Shown here in pieces: positions 28,557 to 36,872 of a stretch of DNA of 64,000 bases. The position numbers were made by a program, and so were the translations under genes. Source of the DNA: CAWBQO01 sp963790965 (GTDB lineage: Bacteria; Bacteroidota; Rhodothermia; Rhodothermales; DASSAV01); NCBI GenBank assembly GCA_963790965.1, contig CAWBQO010000001.1:434001-498000 (forward strand), given 5' to 3'. The notes beneath the pieces were generated by a model. It did no database searches, was not told where the DNA came from, and was given only the letters and a program-made list of their open reading frames with translations. Within the stretch, counting starts at the first letter, position 1, and every line of letters begins with the position of its first letter.

Positions 28557-29909
28557 ATGAGAATCATCGTTATTGGCGCGGGAGAGGCAGGATTTGATGT
28601 CGCACGGATGCTCGCACACGAGCACGACGTGATCGTGGTGGACGAGGACCCGGACGTGATACAGGAAGTTCAGGAACGCCTCGACGTAATGGCCATCCAC
28701 GGCAACGGCACCTCGGCCGCCGTCCTTGCCGAAGCGGGCGTCCGCAAAGCGGATATGCTCGTGGCGCTCACCGCCGTCGACGAGGTCAACCTGATCGCGT
28801 GCATGATGGCGGACCGGCTTGGCGTCCCGACCACTGTCGCGCGCGTGCGCTCGAGCGAGCTGTCTGAGGGGCGGCCGGTCATCCAGGCCAAGGACTTCGG
28901 CATCGACCTGCTCATCCACCCGGAAGAGAGTGCCGCAGCGGAGGTAACCCGCCTCATTCGCCGCGCCAGCGCTACGGACGTCCTGACGTTCTGCGACGAG
29001 CGCATCCACCTCGTCGGTATGCGCATCGACGCGGACTCGGCGGCCATTGGGCGCACGTTACAGGAGATTGCGCGGCAGGACGCTTCTCTGACGTACCGCG
29101 TCATGGGTATCGTTCGTGGCGTCCGCACCATCCTGCCTCGTGGCGACGAAAAGCTCAGGAAAGACGATCAGATATTCATCCTGATGCGGCCGAACCTCGT
29201 TCCGAAAGTCGCACGCCTGATGGGCAAGAGCGATCGCCGGATCGACCACGTCATGGTGCTCGGCGGAACGCAAATCGGCGCTCGCGTGGCGCAGCAACTC
29301 AGCGGCGAGCGCGAAATGCACATTAAACTGATCGAGCCTAACCGCGCGACAGCCGAACGCCTCGCCGCCGACCTCCGCAACGTGCTCGTCATCAACGGCG
29401 ACGCCACGGACATCGATCTGCTCATCCAGGAGGGCCTCGGCGAGATGGACGCCTTTGTCGCCGTCACGCAGGACGAGGAATCGAACCTTGTCTTTTGCCT
29501 GATGGCCAAGCATCTCGGCGTTCGGAAAACGGTCGCGCTGCTCTCGAAACCGGCCTACATCCCCATCAGCCAGTCCATCGGCCTCGATGCGGCCGTGAAC
29601 AAGAAGCTCGCGGTCTCGCGTGAGGTGCTGCGGTTTCTCCGCGGAAAGCACGTCCTCAGCGTGGCTACCGTCCACGGCCTCGACGCAGAAGTGCTCGAGA
29701 TCGAGGCTTCGCCGGGCACCCGGATCACGCGCGGACCGCTCAAAGAAGTTGGCGTGCCGCAGGGCGTTCTTATCGGAGCCGTCGTCGGTAAAGGCGGAGA
29801 TGTGGAGGTTGCCACCGGCGAAACCCGCATCGCGCCCGGCGACCGCACCATCCTTTTCGCCCTCCCGGGCAGCATCCACCAGGTGGAAAAGTTCTTCGGA
29901 AAGGATTGA
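28557..29909 (+). CDS. trkA: Trk potassium uptake regulator TrkA
   Basis: A peripheral, NAD-binding gating subunit of the Trk/Ktr K+ uptake system. 450 residues made of two tandem RCK units, each a Rossmann TrkA-N domain plus a TrkA-C domain. The first starts MRIIVIGAGEAGFDVARML and the second VMVLGGTQIGARVAQQLSG at about residue 232. GNGTSAAVLAEAGVRKADML and GDATDIDLLIQEGLGEMDAF are the paired second strands. The membrane subunit TrkH is not in the window. The gene is convergent with the acetyltransferase gene, only 6 bases between stops. Confidence 0.93.
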   Translation: MRIIVIGAGEAGFDVARMLAHEHDVIVVDEDPDVIQEVQERLDVMAIHGNGTSAAVLAEAGVRKADMLVALTAVDEVNLIACMMADRLGVPTTVARVRSSELSEGRPVIQAKDFGIDLLIHPEESAAAEVTRLIRRASATDVLTFCDERIHLVGMRIDADSAAIGRTLQEIARQDASLTYRVMGIVRGVRTILPRGDEKLRKDDQIFILMRPNLVPKVARLMGKSDRRIDHVMVLGGTQIGARVAQQLSGEREMHIKLIEPNRATAERLAADLRNVLVINGDATDIDLLIQEGLGEMDAFVAVTQDEESNLVFCLMAKHLGVRKTVALLSKPAYIPISQSIGLDAAVNKKLAVSREVLRFLRGKHVLSVATVHGLDAEVLEIEASPGTRITRGPLKEVGVPQGVLIGAVVGKGGDVEVATGETRIAPGDRTILFALPGSIHQVEKFFGKD

Positions 29910-29915
29910 AGGCGG

Positions 29916-30473
29916 TCAGGGCACGAGGGAGCGGATGACGCGGCATGGATTGCCCGCCGCAAACACATCGGCCGGAAGGTCGCGCGTGACGACACTCCCC
30001 GCCCCCACGACGGTCCTCGCGCCGATGGTCACGCCCGGGCAAATGACCGCGCCGCCGCCGATCCAAACTTCATCCCCGATCGCGATCGGGCTGCCGAGTT
30101 CCAGTCGGGTGCGGCGCTCTTCCGCCGTGATCGGGTGGGTTGCGGCGTAGATCTGCACCGCCGGCCCGAAAAGCACATCGGAGCCGATGGTCACCCGCGC
30201 CACGTCGAGAATGACGCAGTTGAAGTTGAAATAGGTGCGCTCCCCGAGCGTTATGAACAGGCCGTAGTCGCAGAAGAACGGCGGCTCGATGTAAACGCCC
30301 TTTTCCGCGTCCGGAATCCACTCGGCCAGCAGGCGTGCCCGCTCGGCCGATTGGTCGTCGCGCGTCGCGTTGTACTGCGCCTGAAGCAATCGCGACCGGC
30401 GACGGAGCGCCACAAGCTCCTCATCCTGCGGTTCGTAAAGCGCACCGCCGAGCATCTTATCGCGCTCGCTCAT
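29916..30473 (-). CDS. Sugar O-acetyltransferase (maltose/galactoside acetyltransferase type)
   Basis: A 185-residue cytoplasmic enzyme that transfers acetyl from acetyl-CoA to a sugar. It has the N-terminal Mac domain (KMLGGALYEPQDEELVALRR, about 5-55) and a left-handed beta-helix of hexapeptide repeats (VTIGSDVLFGPAVQIYAATH, GDEVWIGGGAVICPGVTIGA), ending AAGNPCRVIR. The His in YAATHPI is the family's catalytic residue. Its ATG overlaps the stop of the upstream response-regulator gene by 4 bases, so they are co-translated; the functional link is unknown. Confidence 0.92.
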   Translation of the reverse strand: MSERDKMLGGALYEPQDEELVALRRRSRLLQAQYNATRDDQSAERARLLAEWIPDAEKGVYIEPPFFCDYGLFITLGERTYFNFNCVILDVARVTIGSDVLFGPAVQIYAATHPITAEERRTRLELGSPIAIGDEVWIGGGAVICPGVTIGARTVVGAGSVVTRDLPADVFAAGNPCRVIRSLVP

Positions 30474-31204
30474 GCGTTAATTTCCTGCGCCTGTTCCACC
30501 TCGCCGAGGCCCTGAGAACACTCCATCGCGTGCTGAACGAGCTTCCCGACGGTCGGTAAGCCGAGCTTCGTTTTTGCCCGGCAGCGGTAAGCGACGGCCG
30601 TCTTGCGGCTTACGCCCATTCGGTCGGCAATCTCCTCGATGCTGTAGGCATGACCCAGCATTTGAAAGACGTACATTTCTTGCCCCGTGAGCCGGTCCAG
30701 GCCCGTGCGGCGGCGCACGTCGTTGCCATGCACGATCTTATTGAGCATGCGCGCCGCGATGTGGCTGTTGAGGTATACGCGGCCCTGGTGGGCCGTTCGC
30801 ACGGCTTCCATTACCGTCCCCGACGCCTCCGACTTCGCCACGTAACCGAGCGCACCGGCCCTGATCGCGCGTTCGGCGTACGCCGCTTCCGCCGTCATGG
30901 AGTAGACTACGACGCGCGTGCCGGGGGACTCAACCCGAATCTGGCCCAGGAGCGAGAGTCCATGCACATCCCCGAGCGAGATGTCGAGGATGACTACGTC
31001 CGGCCTCGTCTCCTTGATGATCGCCATGCCGGCCTCACCGGAATCGGCAATGCCGCAGCAGACCATGTCCTCTTGAGAGGCGAGCGCGCGCGAAAGCGCC
31101 TCCCCGATGACCGGATGATCGTCAATTACGACGACGCGGATAAGATTGCCTTTGCGACCGGAAGATGGTGGGGTGCTCTGGAGCGAAGGCGAGCGTAATT
31201 CCAT
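30470..31204 (-). CDS. NarL/FixJ-type response regulator (first of three)
   Basis: A 244-residue two-component regulator. The receiver domain (about 22-140) has the acidic pair in VVVIDDHPVIG, the phospho-acceptor Asp74 in VVILDISLGDVHG and the conserved Lys in GYVAKSEASG. The C-terminal LuxR helix-turn-helix (about 178-238) reads LTGQEMYVFQMLGHAYSIEE and MGVSRKTAVAYRCRAKTKLG. A 20-residue N-terminal extension is present. Its recognition helix (KTAVAYRCRA) differs from the near-identical helices of the other two regulators (KTVETYRRRA), so it may bind other sites. Stop and next start overlap with the acetyltransferase gene. Confidence 0.9.
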   Translation of the reverse strand: MELRSPSLQSTPPSSGRKGNLIRVVVIDDHPVIGEALSRALASQEDMVCCGIADSGEAGMAIIKETRPDVVILDISLGDVHGLSLLGQIRVESPGTRVVVYSMTAEAAYAERAIRAGALGYVAKSEASGTVMEAVRTAHQGRVYLNSHIAARMLNKIVHGNDVRRRTGLDRLTGQEMYVFQMLGHAYSIEEIADRMGVSRKTAVAYRCRAKTKLGLPTVGKLVQHAMECSQGLGEVEQAQEINA

Positions 31205-31438
31205 GATCGCTCGGGTGCAAAGAGTTTCCGGCGAGCGTGCCGGCAGCGCACGGGACTCTTGCCCGGCGGTGAAAAGATAACGGCGGATGTGAGCGTGTGC
31301 TTCGTGGAAGCAGTGCTGCCAAGTTACCTTATTAAAACCTCCACATGGCGACCAAATAGCGTGAACACGGGGGCACTTAAAGCGCAGTGGCTCTGCGTCT
31401 TTGGCGCGTGTAGGCGTATCGGAAAGCGCAAGCCGACC

Positions 31439-32119
31439 TCAACTGGTGCGGCCCTGTCCGTGAATCCACTGCACGGCATACTGCAGCAACTCTCCCACCG
31501 AGTCCAGCCCGAGCTTCTCCTTGGCGCGGCGGCGATAGGTCTCCACGGTTTTGCGGCTCAAGCTCAGCCGGTCCGTGATCTCCTCGATGCTGTACCCCTC
31601 CCCGAGCATCTGGAAAACCGCCATTTCGCGATCGGTAAGGTCGTCGATGGCGAATCCAGGTGCCGTGCTCCGCTTCATCGCGACTTTGCCAAGAATGCGG
31701 CTGTACATCCTGTTGCTGAGGTAAACGTCGCCGCGCGCCACGGTGCGGATGGCCTCCACGACGCTTGTCGTGGGTTCGCTCTTCATCAGGTAGCCGGACG
31801 CCCCCGCCCGGATCGCGCGCTCGGCGTAGACCTGCTCGTCATACATGGAGAAGACGATGACCTGAACGTTCGGGTACTGCGTCCGAATGTTCTGCACGAG
31901 GTCGAGGCCGTGGGCGTCGCCGAGCGAGACGTCTACCACCGCCACGTCAGGATGCGCGTTCGCGATAAGGTCCAGCGCTTCGCCGGCGGACGCAACCTGC
32001 CCCACGACTTCCAACCCCATCTTGCCACGAATGGCATTCGCAAGGGCCTCTTGAATGGCCGGGTGGTCGTCTGCCAGTACGATGCGGATGTTGCCGTTCC
32101 GGTTTTCTGTGCCTGTCAT
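31439..32119 (-). CDS. NarL/FixJ-type response regulator (second of three)
   Basis: 226 residues. The receiver has IVLADDHPAIQEAL, phospho-acceptor Asp63 in VAVVDVSLGDAHG and Lys in GYLMKSEPT. The LuxR-type DNA-binding domain reads LTDREMAVFQMLGEGYSIEE and SRKTVETYRRRAKEKLGLDS. It is closely similar to the third regulator (34456-35148), both starting from an acidic N-terminus and ending YAVQW-HG. It lies 20 bases downstream of the kinase gene in the same direction, so it is the most likely direct partner. The 234 bases that follow it show no gene. Confidence 0.92.
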   Translation of the reverse strand: MTGTENRNGNIRIVLADDHPAIQEALANAIRGKMGLEVVGQVASAGEALDLIANAHPDVAVVDVSLGDAHGLDLVQNIRTQYPNVQVIVFSMYDEQVYAERAIRAGASGYLMKSEPTTSVVEAIRTVARGDVYLSNRMYSRILGKVAMKRSTAPGFAIDDLTDREMAVFQMLGEGYSIEEITDRLSLSRKTVETYRRRAKEKLGLDSVGELLQYAVQWIHGQGRTS

Positions 32120-32139
32120 CCTGTTGCAATTAGAATAAA

Positions 32140-34344
32140 TTAGTCCTCAACAGACTGCCGGCTTCTTCTGAGAATACAGAGGATAGAAGTGCCGCTGCCG
32201 GGCGTAGAGTCAATGTCGAGGTGCGCGTGAATGGCTCGCGCTCGGTAGTGCATACTGTCGACACCGAGGGATTTGCCGTTGCGTTTCGTGGGATCGAAGC
32301 CGATGCCGTTGTCTGTCACGCGGATGATGATGTTCTCCTGCTCTCCCCGGAAAGATACCAAAATGTTCGATGCGCGCGCATGTTTGAGCGCGTTGTTCAC
32401 GGCCTCCTGCACGATTCGGTAAAGGTGCAGCTTTTCCTCCAGTTCAGTCACTTCGACGCGGCCATCGTGCTCGTACGTACATGTAATGTTAGGCAACGCA
32501 TCCGTATTAATAACAAGTTCTTCGAGGGCGGAGGCAAGCCCCTCGAGCGTGAGCTGCGCGGGCGTGAGGCCGTAGTAAATCGAACGCACTTGTTGCGAGG
32601 CATCTTCCGCAAACTTTGCAATCTTACCGGCCAGTTCTCCCGCTTCCGTCCCGGCGGTGTTTTCCGCCATGATCTGACTTAGCATCCGCACGCCCGTAAG
32701 CAGCTGCCCGACGCCGTCATGCAGCTCGCGACCGATGCGCTGCTGCTGCTCCTCGAGCGTGGCCACCATGCGCCGCTCGAGCGCCACTCGTTCCGTCACG
32801 TCGATGCAGCTTCCCCAGATGCCGACCAGCAAGCCGCGCTGGACCGTCCCGACGGCATTGCACACGAAGTGCCTCATGCCTTTGCCTTCGATCGTGAGTT
32901 CGAAGTTATTCACCCGGTAGCCGCCGCGCACGAAGCTCTCCACGAGGCTGCCACAGGCAAAATGCTCGAAGAGCGGCTTGTTCAGGATGGCTTCCGCGCT
33001 GCGGACGCCGAGTATGCCCGCCATAACGGAATTACAATCGACGAGAAGCGCGTTCTCCCGAATATAGGAGGCCTGCCGGTCTGCGTCCGTTTCGGTATGG
33101 AGCGACTTTTTGAACTCCACATGCCAGATGCCTTCCGTAATCGTCTCGACGAAGGTGCTGTAGCGTCCTTCCGTCCGCAGGCGCTCCGTTATGTCCCGCA
33201 GAACGGTTTGCGCGGCTTCCTGGCCACGGAAGAGGATCGGCACCGCGAACGCCTCAACGATCCTCCATTCGCCGTCAAGGCGCGTCACTTCCACCCGAAG
33301 GGGCTTTCGCGTTCCTTCGCCGTTCAGGTTCGAGAGCGCCTTCTCTACGCGGTGCTGGTCTTCGGCCGAAACGAAATCGAACACCGACCGCCCCTTCACC
33401 TCTTCCGGCGACTCGGCCCCGAGCAGCCGGTAAGCGGCCGGATTGGCATACTGAACGTCGTGGTGATAGAGGATGAAAATGGGGTCCGGATGGCTCTCGA
33501 CGAGCCGCCTCCACCGCTCTTCGCTCTGAAGGAGGGCTTCGTGGGCGCGTACGCGGTCGAAAAACCCAGCCAGCATGTCGCCGACGACGTTGAGGAGCGC
33601 CTGATCTTCGTCTCGCCAGGCATGGTAGGCGTCTCCATAGCCGAGGCCGAGATAGCCGAAGAACCGGCCATCGTCCGCCAGAACGGGTACGGCGAGCACA
33701 TCCTTATCGAGCATCCAAGCTCCTCCGGCATCGTCGTCAGGCGCTTCACCGATGGGCAGATCATCCATGCCCTCTCCCCCATCGCGCCGCCAGAGGCTCA
33801 CTTCCGAGCGCGTTGGCGTCCCGTCGCCCGCAGCCACCAGTTCGTGGTCGTCAGGAATGAGCTGTAGGTAAGCGTACTCTGCATCCGTGTTTACGCCGAG
33901 AATCTTCAGCACTTGCTCGAAGGCCGCGTCGTCTGTCGCCATGAGCAGGCGCGAGACCTGGCCTACGGCTTCCTCGACGCGCAGCCGGTGGGCCACGTGC
34001 GCGTCGCTTCGCAGGTCTTGATCGAGCGGCTTAATGAGCAGTCGCGCAAAGGCCGTGCTGCCCGGTTCTGCGACAGGCTGGGCGCTCAGCCGCACGTAGG
34101 TGATCGTTCCGTCGGGCGCGCGCAGGCCGCGAACCGAGCTCCACAAACCTCTTTCGGAGACGGCGGTCGCTACCCCTGCGAGGTCGTGTTGCGATAGGAT
34201 ATTGGCGTGCTCCAGAAGGTCCGGGAGCGACGATAAGGCGCAGTCCGGCTCGAGGGAGAGCAGGGTGCGAGCGGCATCGGAGAGGGCGAGAACAGCGCCT
34301 TCCTTGTCGAGAATAAGGGCGGCGTCGACGGAGCTTTCTAACAT
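32140..34344 (-). CDS. Soluble PAS/GAF sensor histidine kinase, NarX/HisKA_3 type
   Basis: A 734-residue kinase without membrane segments, so it senses a cytoplasmic signal. The order is: PAS-like domain (about 1-105), GAF-like domain (about 120-265), PAS (about 275-390, with WRRLVESHPDPIFIL), PAS (about 395-520), HisKA_3 dimerisation domain with the phospho-acceptor His542 in GRELHDGVGQLLTGVRML, and HATPase (VQEAVNNALKHA, VTDNGIGFD, GSGTSILCIL). This class pairs with NarL-type regulators, and three of them flank it here. The second regulator is 20 bases downstream and the third 111 bases upstream, all in the same direction. The ligand is not readable. Confidence 0.92.
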   Translation of the reverse strand: MLESSVDAALILDKEGAVLALSDAARTLLSLEPDCALSSLPDLLEHANILSQHDLAGVATAVSERGLWSSVRGLRAPDGTITYVRLSAQPVAEPGSTAFARLLIKPLDQDLRSDAHVAHRLRVEEAVGQVSRLLMATDDAAFEQVLKILGVNTDAEYAYLQLIPDDHELVAAGDGTPTRSEVSLWRRDGGEGMDDLPIGEAPDDDAGGAWMLDKDVLAVPVLADDGRFFGYLGLGYGDAYHAWRDEDQALLNVVGDMLAGFFDRVRAHEALLQSEERWRRLVESHPDPIFILYHHDVQYANPAAYRLLGAESPEEVKGRSVFDFVSAEDQHRVEKALSNLNGEGTRKPLRVEVTRLDGEWRIVEAFAVPILFRGQEAAQTVLRDITERLRTEGRYSTFVETITEGIWHVEFKKSLHTETDADRQASYIRENALLVDCNSVMAGILGVRSAEAILNKPLFEHFACGSLVESFVRGGYRVNNFELTIEGKGMRHFVCNAVGTVQRGLLVGIWGSCIDVTERVALERRMVATLEEQQQRIGRELHDGVGQLLTGVRMLSQIMAENTAGTEAGELAGKIAKFAEDASQQVRSIYYGLTPAQLTLEGLASALEELVINTDALPNITCTYEHDGRVEVTELEEKLHLYRIVQEAVNNALKHARASNILVSFRGEQENIIIRVTDNGIGFDPTKRNGKSLGVDSMHYRARAIHAHLDIDSTPGSGTSILCILRRSRQSVED

Positions 34345-34455
34345 GCCATAAGATAGACACTTCGGCGCATTATATCCACATGCCCGCGCAACGATGAACA
34401 GGATCGGCAGAACGGCGCTTCGGTCCTCTTATGAGCGCGCATCGTCAGTCCCGCC

Positions 34456-35148
34456 TTACCTGCTTTCAACGGTGCGGCCGTGCGCCCACTGCACGGCGTA
34501 CTGGATCAACTCGCCGATGGTGTCAAGCCCCAGTTTTTCGCGCGCGCGCCGGCGGTAAGTCTCGACTGTTTTCCTGCTTACGTGAAGGCGATCCTGAATC
34601 TCTTCGAGGCTCAGCCCTTCACCTAGCATCTGGAAAACGGCCATTTCGCGGTCGGTAAGGTCATCCGTGGCGAAACTTGGTCCGCTTACCTGCCGGGTCA
34701 CGAGCTTGCCAAGGATACGCGAGGCCTGGCCGCGGCTCAGGTACACCTCTCCCCTGTTCACCGTTCGCACGGCGTCAACCAAGGTCTGCATATGTTCGGA
34801 CTTCATCAGGTACCCGCCGGCCCCGGCGCGGAGCGCGCGTTCGGCGTACACCTGCTCGTCGTACATCGAGAACACAATGACGCGCGTGTTCTCGTACATC
34901 GCGCGGATGTTTTGAACAAGGTCCAGCCCATGCACGTCGCCGAGCGATACGTCGACGATGGCGACGGTCGGGCGCGTGCGGGCGATCACGTCGAGGCCCT
35001 CCGCAGCGGATCCGGCCTCCCCGACGACCTCTATGTCGATTTTATTGCGCAGCGCGGCCACGATGCCTTCCCTAATCGCCGGGTGGTCGTCGATTAGAAC
35101 GATGCGGATTCGTCCGCCGTTGGATGATTCGGTGTTCTTTGTAGTCAT
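34456..35148 (-). CDS. NarL/FixJ-type response regulator (third of three)
   Basis: 230 residues. Receiver: IVLIDDHPAIREGI, phospho-acceptor Asp66 in VAIVDVSLGDVHG, Lys in GYLMKSEHM. DNA-binding domain: LTDREMAVFQMLGEGLSLEE, SRKTVETYRRRAREKLGLDT. It is a close paralogue of the second regulator. It is the first gene of the kinase cluster, and its upstream region is the long gap leading to the replication module. Confidence 0.92.
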   Translation of the reverse strand: MTTKNTESSNGGRIRIVLIDDHPAIREGIVAALRNKIDIEVVGEAGSAAEGLDVIARTRPTVAIVDVSLGDVHGLDLVQNIRAMYENTRVIVFSMYDEQVYAERALRAGAGGYLMKSEHMQTLVDAVRTVNRGEVYLSRGQASRILGKLVTRQVSGPSFATDDLTDREMAVFQMLGEGLSLEEIQDRLHVSRKTVETYRRRAREKLGLDTIGELIQYAVQWAHGRTVESR

Positions 35149-35538
35149 CGCTGGCTGCTCACCTTAGGGTAAGTCCTTTGCTGAAGGTGCCTTACAGCGA
35201 CTGCATGAAAACAGAAGTTTCTGCGGCACTCTACACTTTGTATAATCGACTGTTGATTGCGAAAAAACAAGGTAAATCCACATCTATTCCGCGCCTTTCC
35301 ATCGGCGTTACGTCGCATTCGTTCGGTGTTTGCGGATGCTCCTTCCTTATCACGCGGCGTCCTTCGCCTATCGGTCTCCAGAAGTTTATTGCGCCCTTCT
35401 CGGATGGGATGATCTTGACAGCCCTCCGGCAACGTGATGCGTCTGTTGCCGCGATGCGCGTTTCTGGATATTTCTCCTTGGTTGCCCCGAGCCGGCAGCG
35501 GCTGTATATGCTGGGGAGAAGGTAAGCGGACATGATCT

Positions 35539-35567
35539 ATCCACCGGACACCTGGTGTCCGGTGGAT
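35539..35567. repeat. 29-bp perfect palindrome
   Basis: The arms ATCCACCGGACACC (35539-35552) and GGTGTCCGGTGGAT (35554-35567) are exact complements around a single T. It is isolated from genes and lies about 330 bases before parA. It could be a recombinase/resolution site, a protein operator or a hairpin terminator; no flanking T-run supports the last. Confidence 0.6.
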
Positions 35568-35764
35568 GCATGCCGGAGCGCTTGCTTGATTTGACAGCGC
35601 TTTCGTTAGCCGCGGTCACAATGAACCACAAGCCGCTTGCTATGACCACACGCTGCGCCATAGGGTGCCGACTTAAGGAGGAGAGGCAATTGGAAGCGAT
35701 TCAGTCTCACGTGGCCCGGATTGTAGGTCCTAACACTTTGGTTTCGCCGATCGTATGTTTATCG

Positions 35765-35794
35765 TTGCACCTGTGAGGAAGAGAACGCTATATT
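35765..35794 (+). promoter_or_regulatory. Promoter of parA
   Basis: TTGCAC (35765-35770) and TATATT (35789-35794) are separated by 18 bases. Both parS-like palindromes lie downstream of it, so a protein bound there would block transcription and autoregulate parA. Confidence 0.5.
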
Positions 35795-35816
35795 GCGCCG
35801 GCTCCTCCTCGCTCCT

Positions 35817-35878
35817 CTTTACACGTGTAAAATGCGGCGCAATCCGGGAGGTGCCTTTGCGACTTTACACGTGTAAAA
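35817..35878. promoter_or_regulatory. Two identical parS-like centromere/operator palindromes
   Basis: The 16-mer CTTTACACGTGTAAAA occurs at 35817-35832 and 35863-35878. Its core is the perfect palindrome TTTACA-CG-TGTAAA, with centres 46 bases apart, and the second copy ends 16 bases before the parA ATG. The half-sites equal those of the Vibrio chromosome-II parS2 site (TTTACA-N-TGTAAA), with a two-base centre. No third copy was noticed in the window. Confidence 0.65.
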
Positions 35879-35894
35879 ACGTCCTTGCATCTAC

Positions 35895-36713
35895 ATGGCA
35901 TTTATTCTTTCCCTGACGAACCAGAAGGGAGGCGTCGGCAAGACGCAGTCGGCGGCCAACCTCGCTTACGCGCTCTCCCAGCGCGGCCTCCGCGTTCTCG
36001 CCGTAGACGCAGATCCGCAGTCGAGCCTGACGCTCTACCTCGGCCTCGATCCCGTCGAGCTTGAAGAGCGCTCCGCCTGCCTGCACCACGCGCTCGTTCA
36101 CGGACGCTCGCTGGCCGACATCATTCAGCCACTCGACGACTTCGACTTCGTCCCGGCCAGTATTCGCATGGCCCGAGAGGCGAGGAACCTGATCGGGGCC
36201 GTTGATAGCCTCACGCGCCTGCGCAAGATCCTCGCGCCTGTGCGGGATGGGTACGACTTCATCATACTCGACACGCCGCCCTCGTTCACTGACCTATTCC
36301 TGAACACTCTGGTTGCCGCAGATGGAATCATCGTTCCGATTAAGACCGACCTTATGTCCGCGTTCGGCTTTTCGGACCTCGTAGATACGGTGAGCGAGAT
36401 TCGCGCAGAGATGAATACGCGCTTGCACATCATCGGCGTACTACCTACCATGTACCAAATGCAGTACAAAGTCGACCAGAGGGTCTTGGCCGAGCTGCGC
36501 GAAATGAGCGTCGGACGCTTCGAAGTCTTTACGCCCGTCCGCCGCAGCACCAAGTTCGATAAGGCCTTTGACGAGGCGGCACCCGCCCTGAAGCTCTATC
36601 CGGAAGCCCCCGGCATCGGGTCTTACGAAGAAATAGCCGACTTTATGATTCGGTATGCGCAAGAACATGAACCCCAACAGGACCATCGCGCTGCCGCGGG
36701 AGCATACCGGTAG
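35895..36713 (+). CDS. parA: ParA-family partition ATPase
   Basis: A 272-residue deviant-Walker ATPase that drives replicon segregation with ParB. The Walker A' motif NQKGGVGKTQSAANLAYAL starts at residue 9, Walker A-prime is VLAVDADPQSSLTLYLG, and Walker B is FIILDTPPSFTD. It has no N-terminal helix-turn-helix, so it is the short type; transcription control would then fall to ParB or another protein at the palindromes just upstream. The start is fixed by the second palindrome, which ends 16 bases before it. It is followed by parB after 159 bases, a larger gap than in most parAB pairs. Confidence 0.93.
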   Translation: MAFILSLTNQKGGVGKTQSAANLAYALSQRGLRVLAVDADPQSSLTLYLGLDPVELEERSACLHHALVHGRSLADIIQPLDDFDFVPASIRMAREARNLIGAVDSLTRLRKILAPVRDGYDFIILDTPPSFTDLFLNTLVAADGIIVPIKTDLMSAFGFSDLVDTVSEIRAEMNTRLHIIGVLPTMYQMQYKVDQRVLAELREMSVGRFEVFTPVRRSTKFDKAFDEAAPALKLYPEAPGIGSYEEIADFMIRYAQEHEPQQDHRAAAGAYR

Positions 36714-36872
36714 GGCTACGCCGTGTGTTATGGGGCACATGCGTGCCCTGTTATGCTGCTCCTTTCGCCAGCTTATGACTAAAGACACCTATCACAGACA
36801 CATCGGTGCAGCACGTTCCTGCGAGTCGAAGCAGCCTCGGGATCGGTACCATAGAATCTATATACAAACACA

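Larger units (their letters stand above)
35149..35894. other. Long gap upstream of parA with palindromes and promoter
   Basis: 746 bases. It includes the upstream region of the third response regulator, an AT-rich stretch near 35215-35275, a 29-bp palindrome at 35539-35567, a sigma-70-like promoter at 35765-35794 and two parS-like sites at 35817-35878. Short open frames on either strand (for example 35178-35525) have no recognisable features and were not called. Confidence 0.6.

Noticed and set aside
35178..35776. Two small plus-strand frames in the gap before parA.
   Set aside because: No recognisable domain, and the second contains part of the 29-bp palindrome; regulatory DNA is the better explanation.
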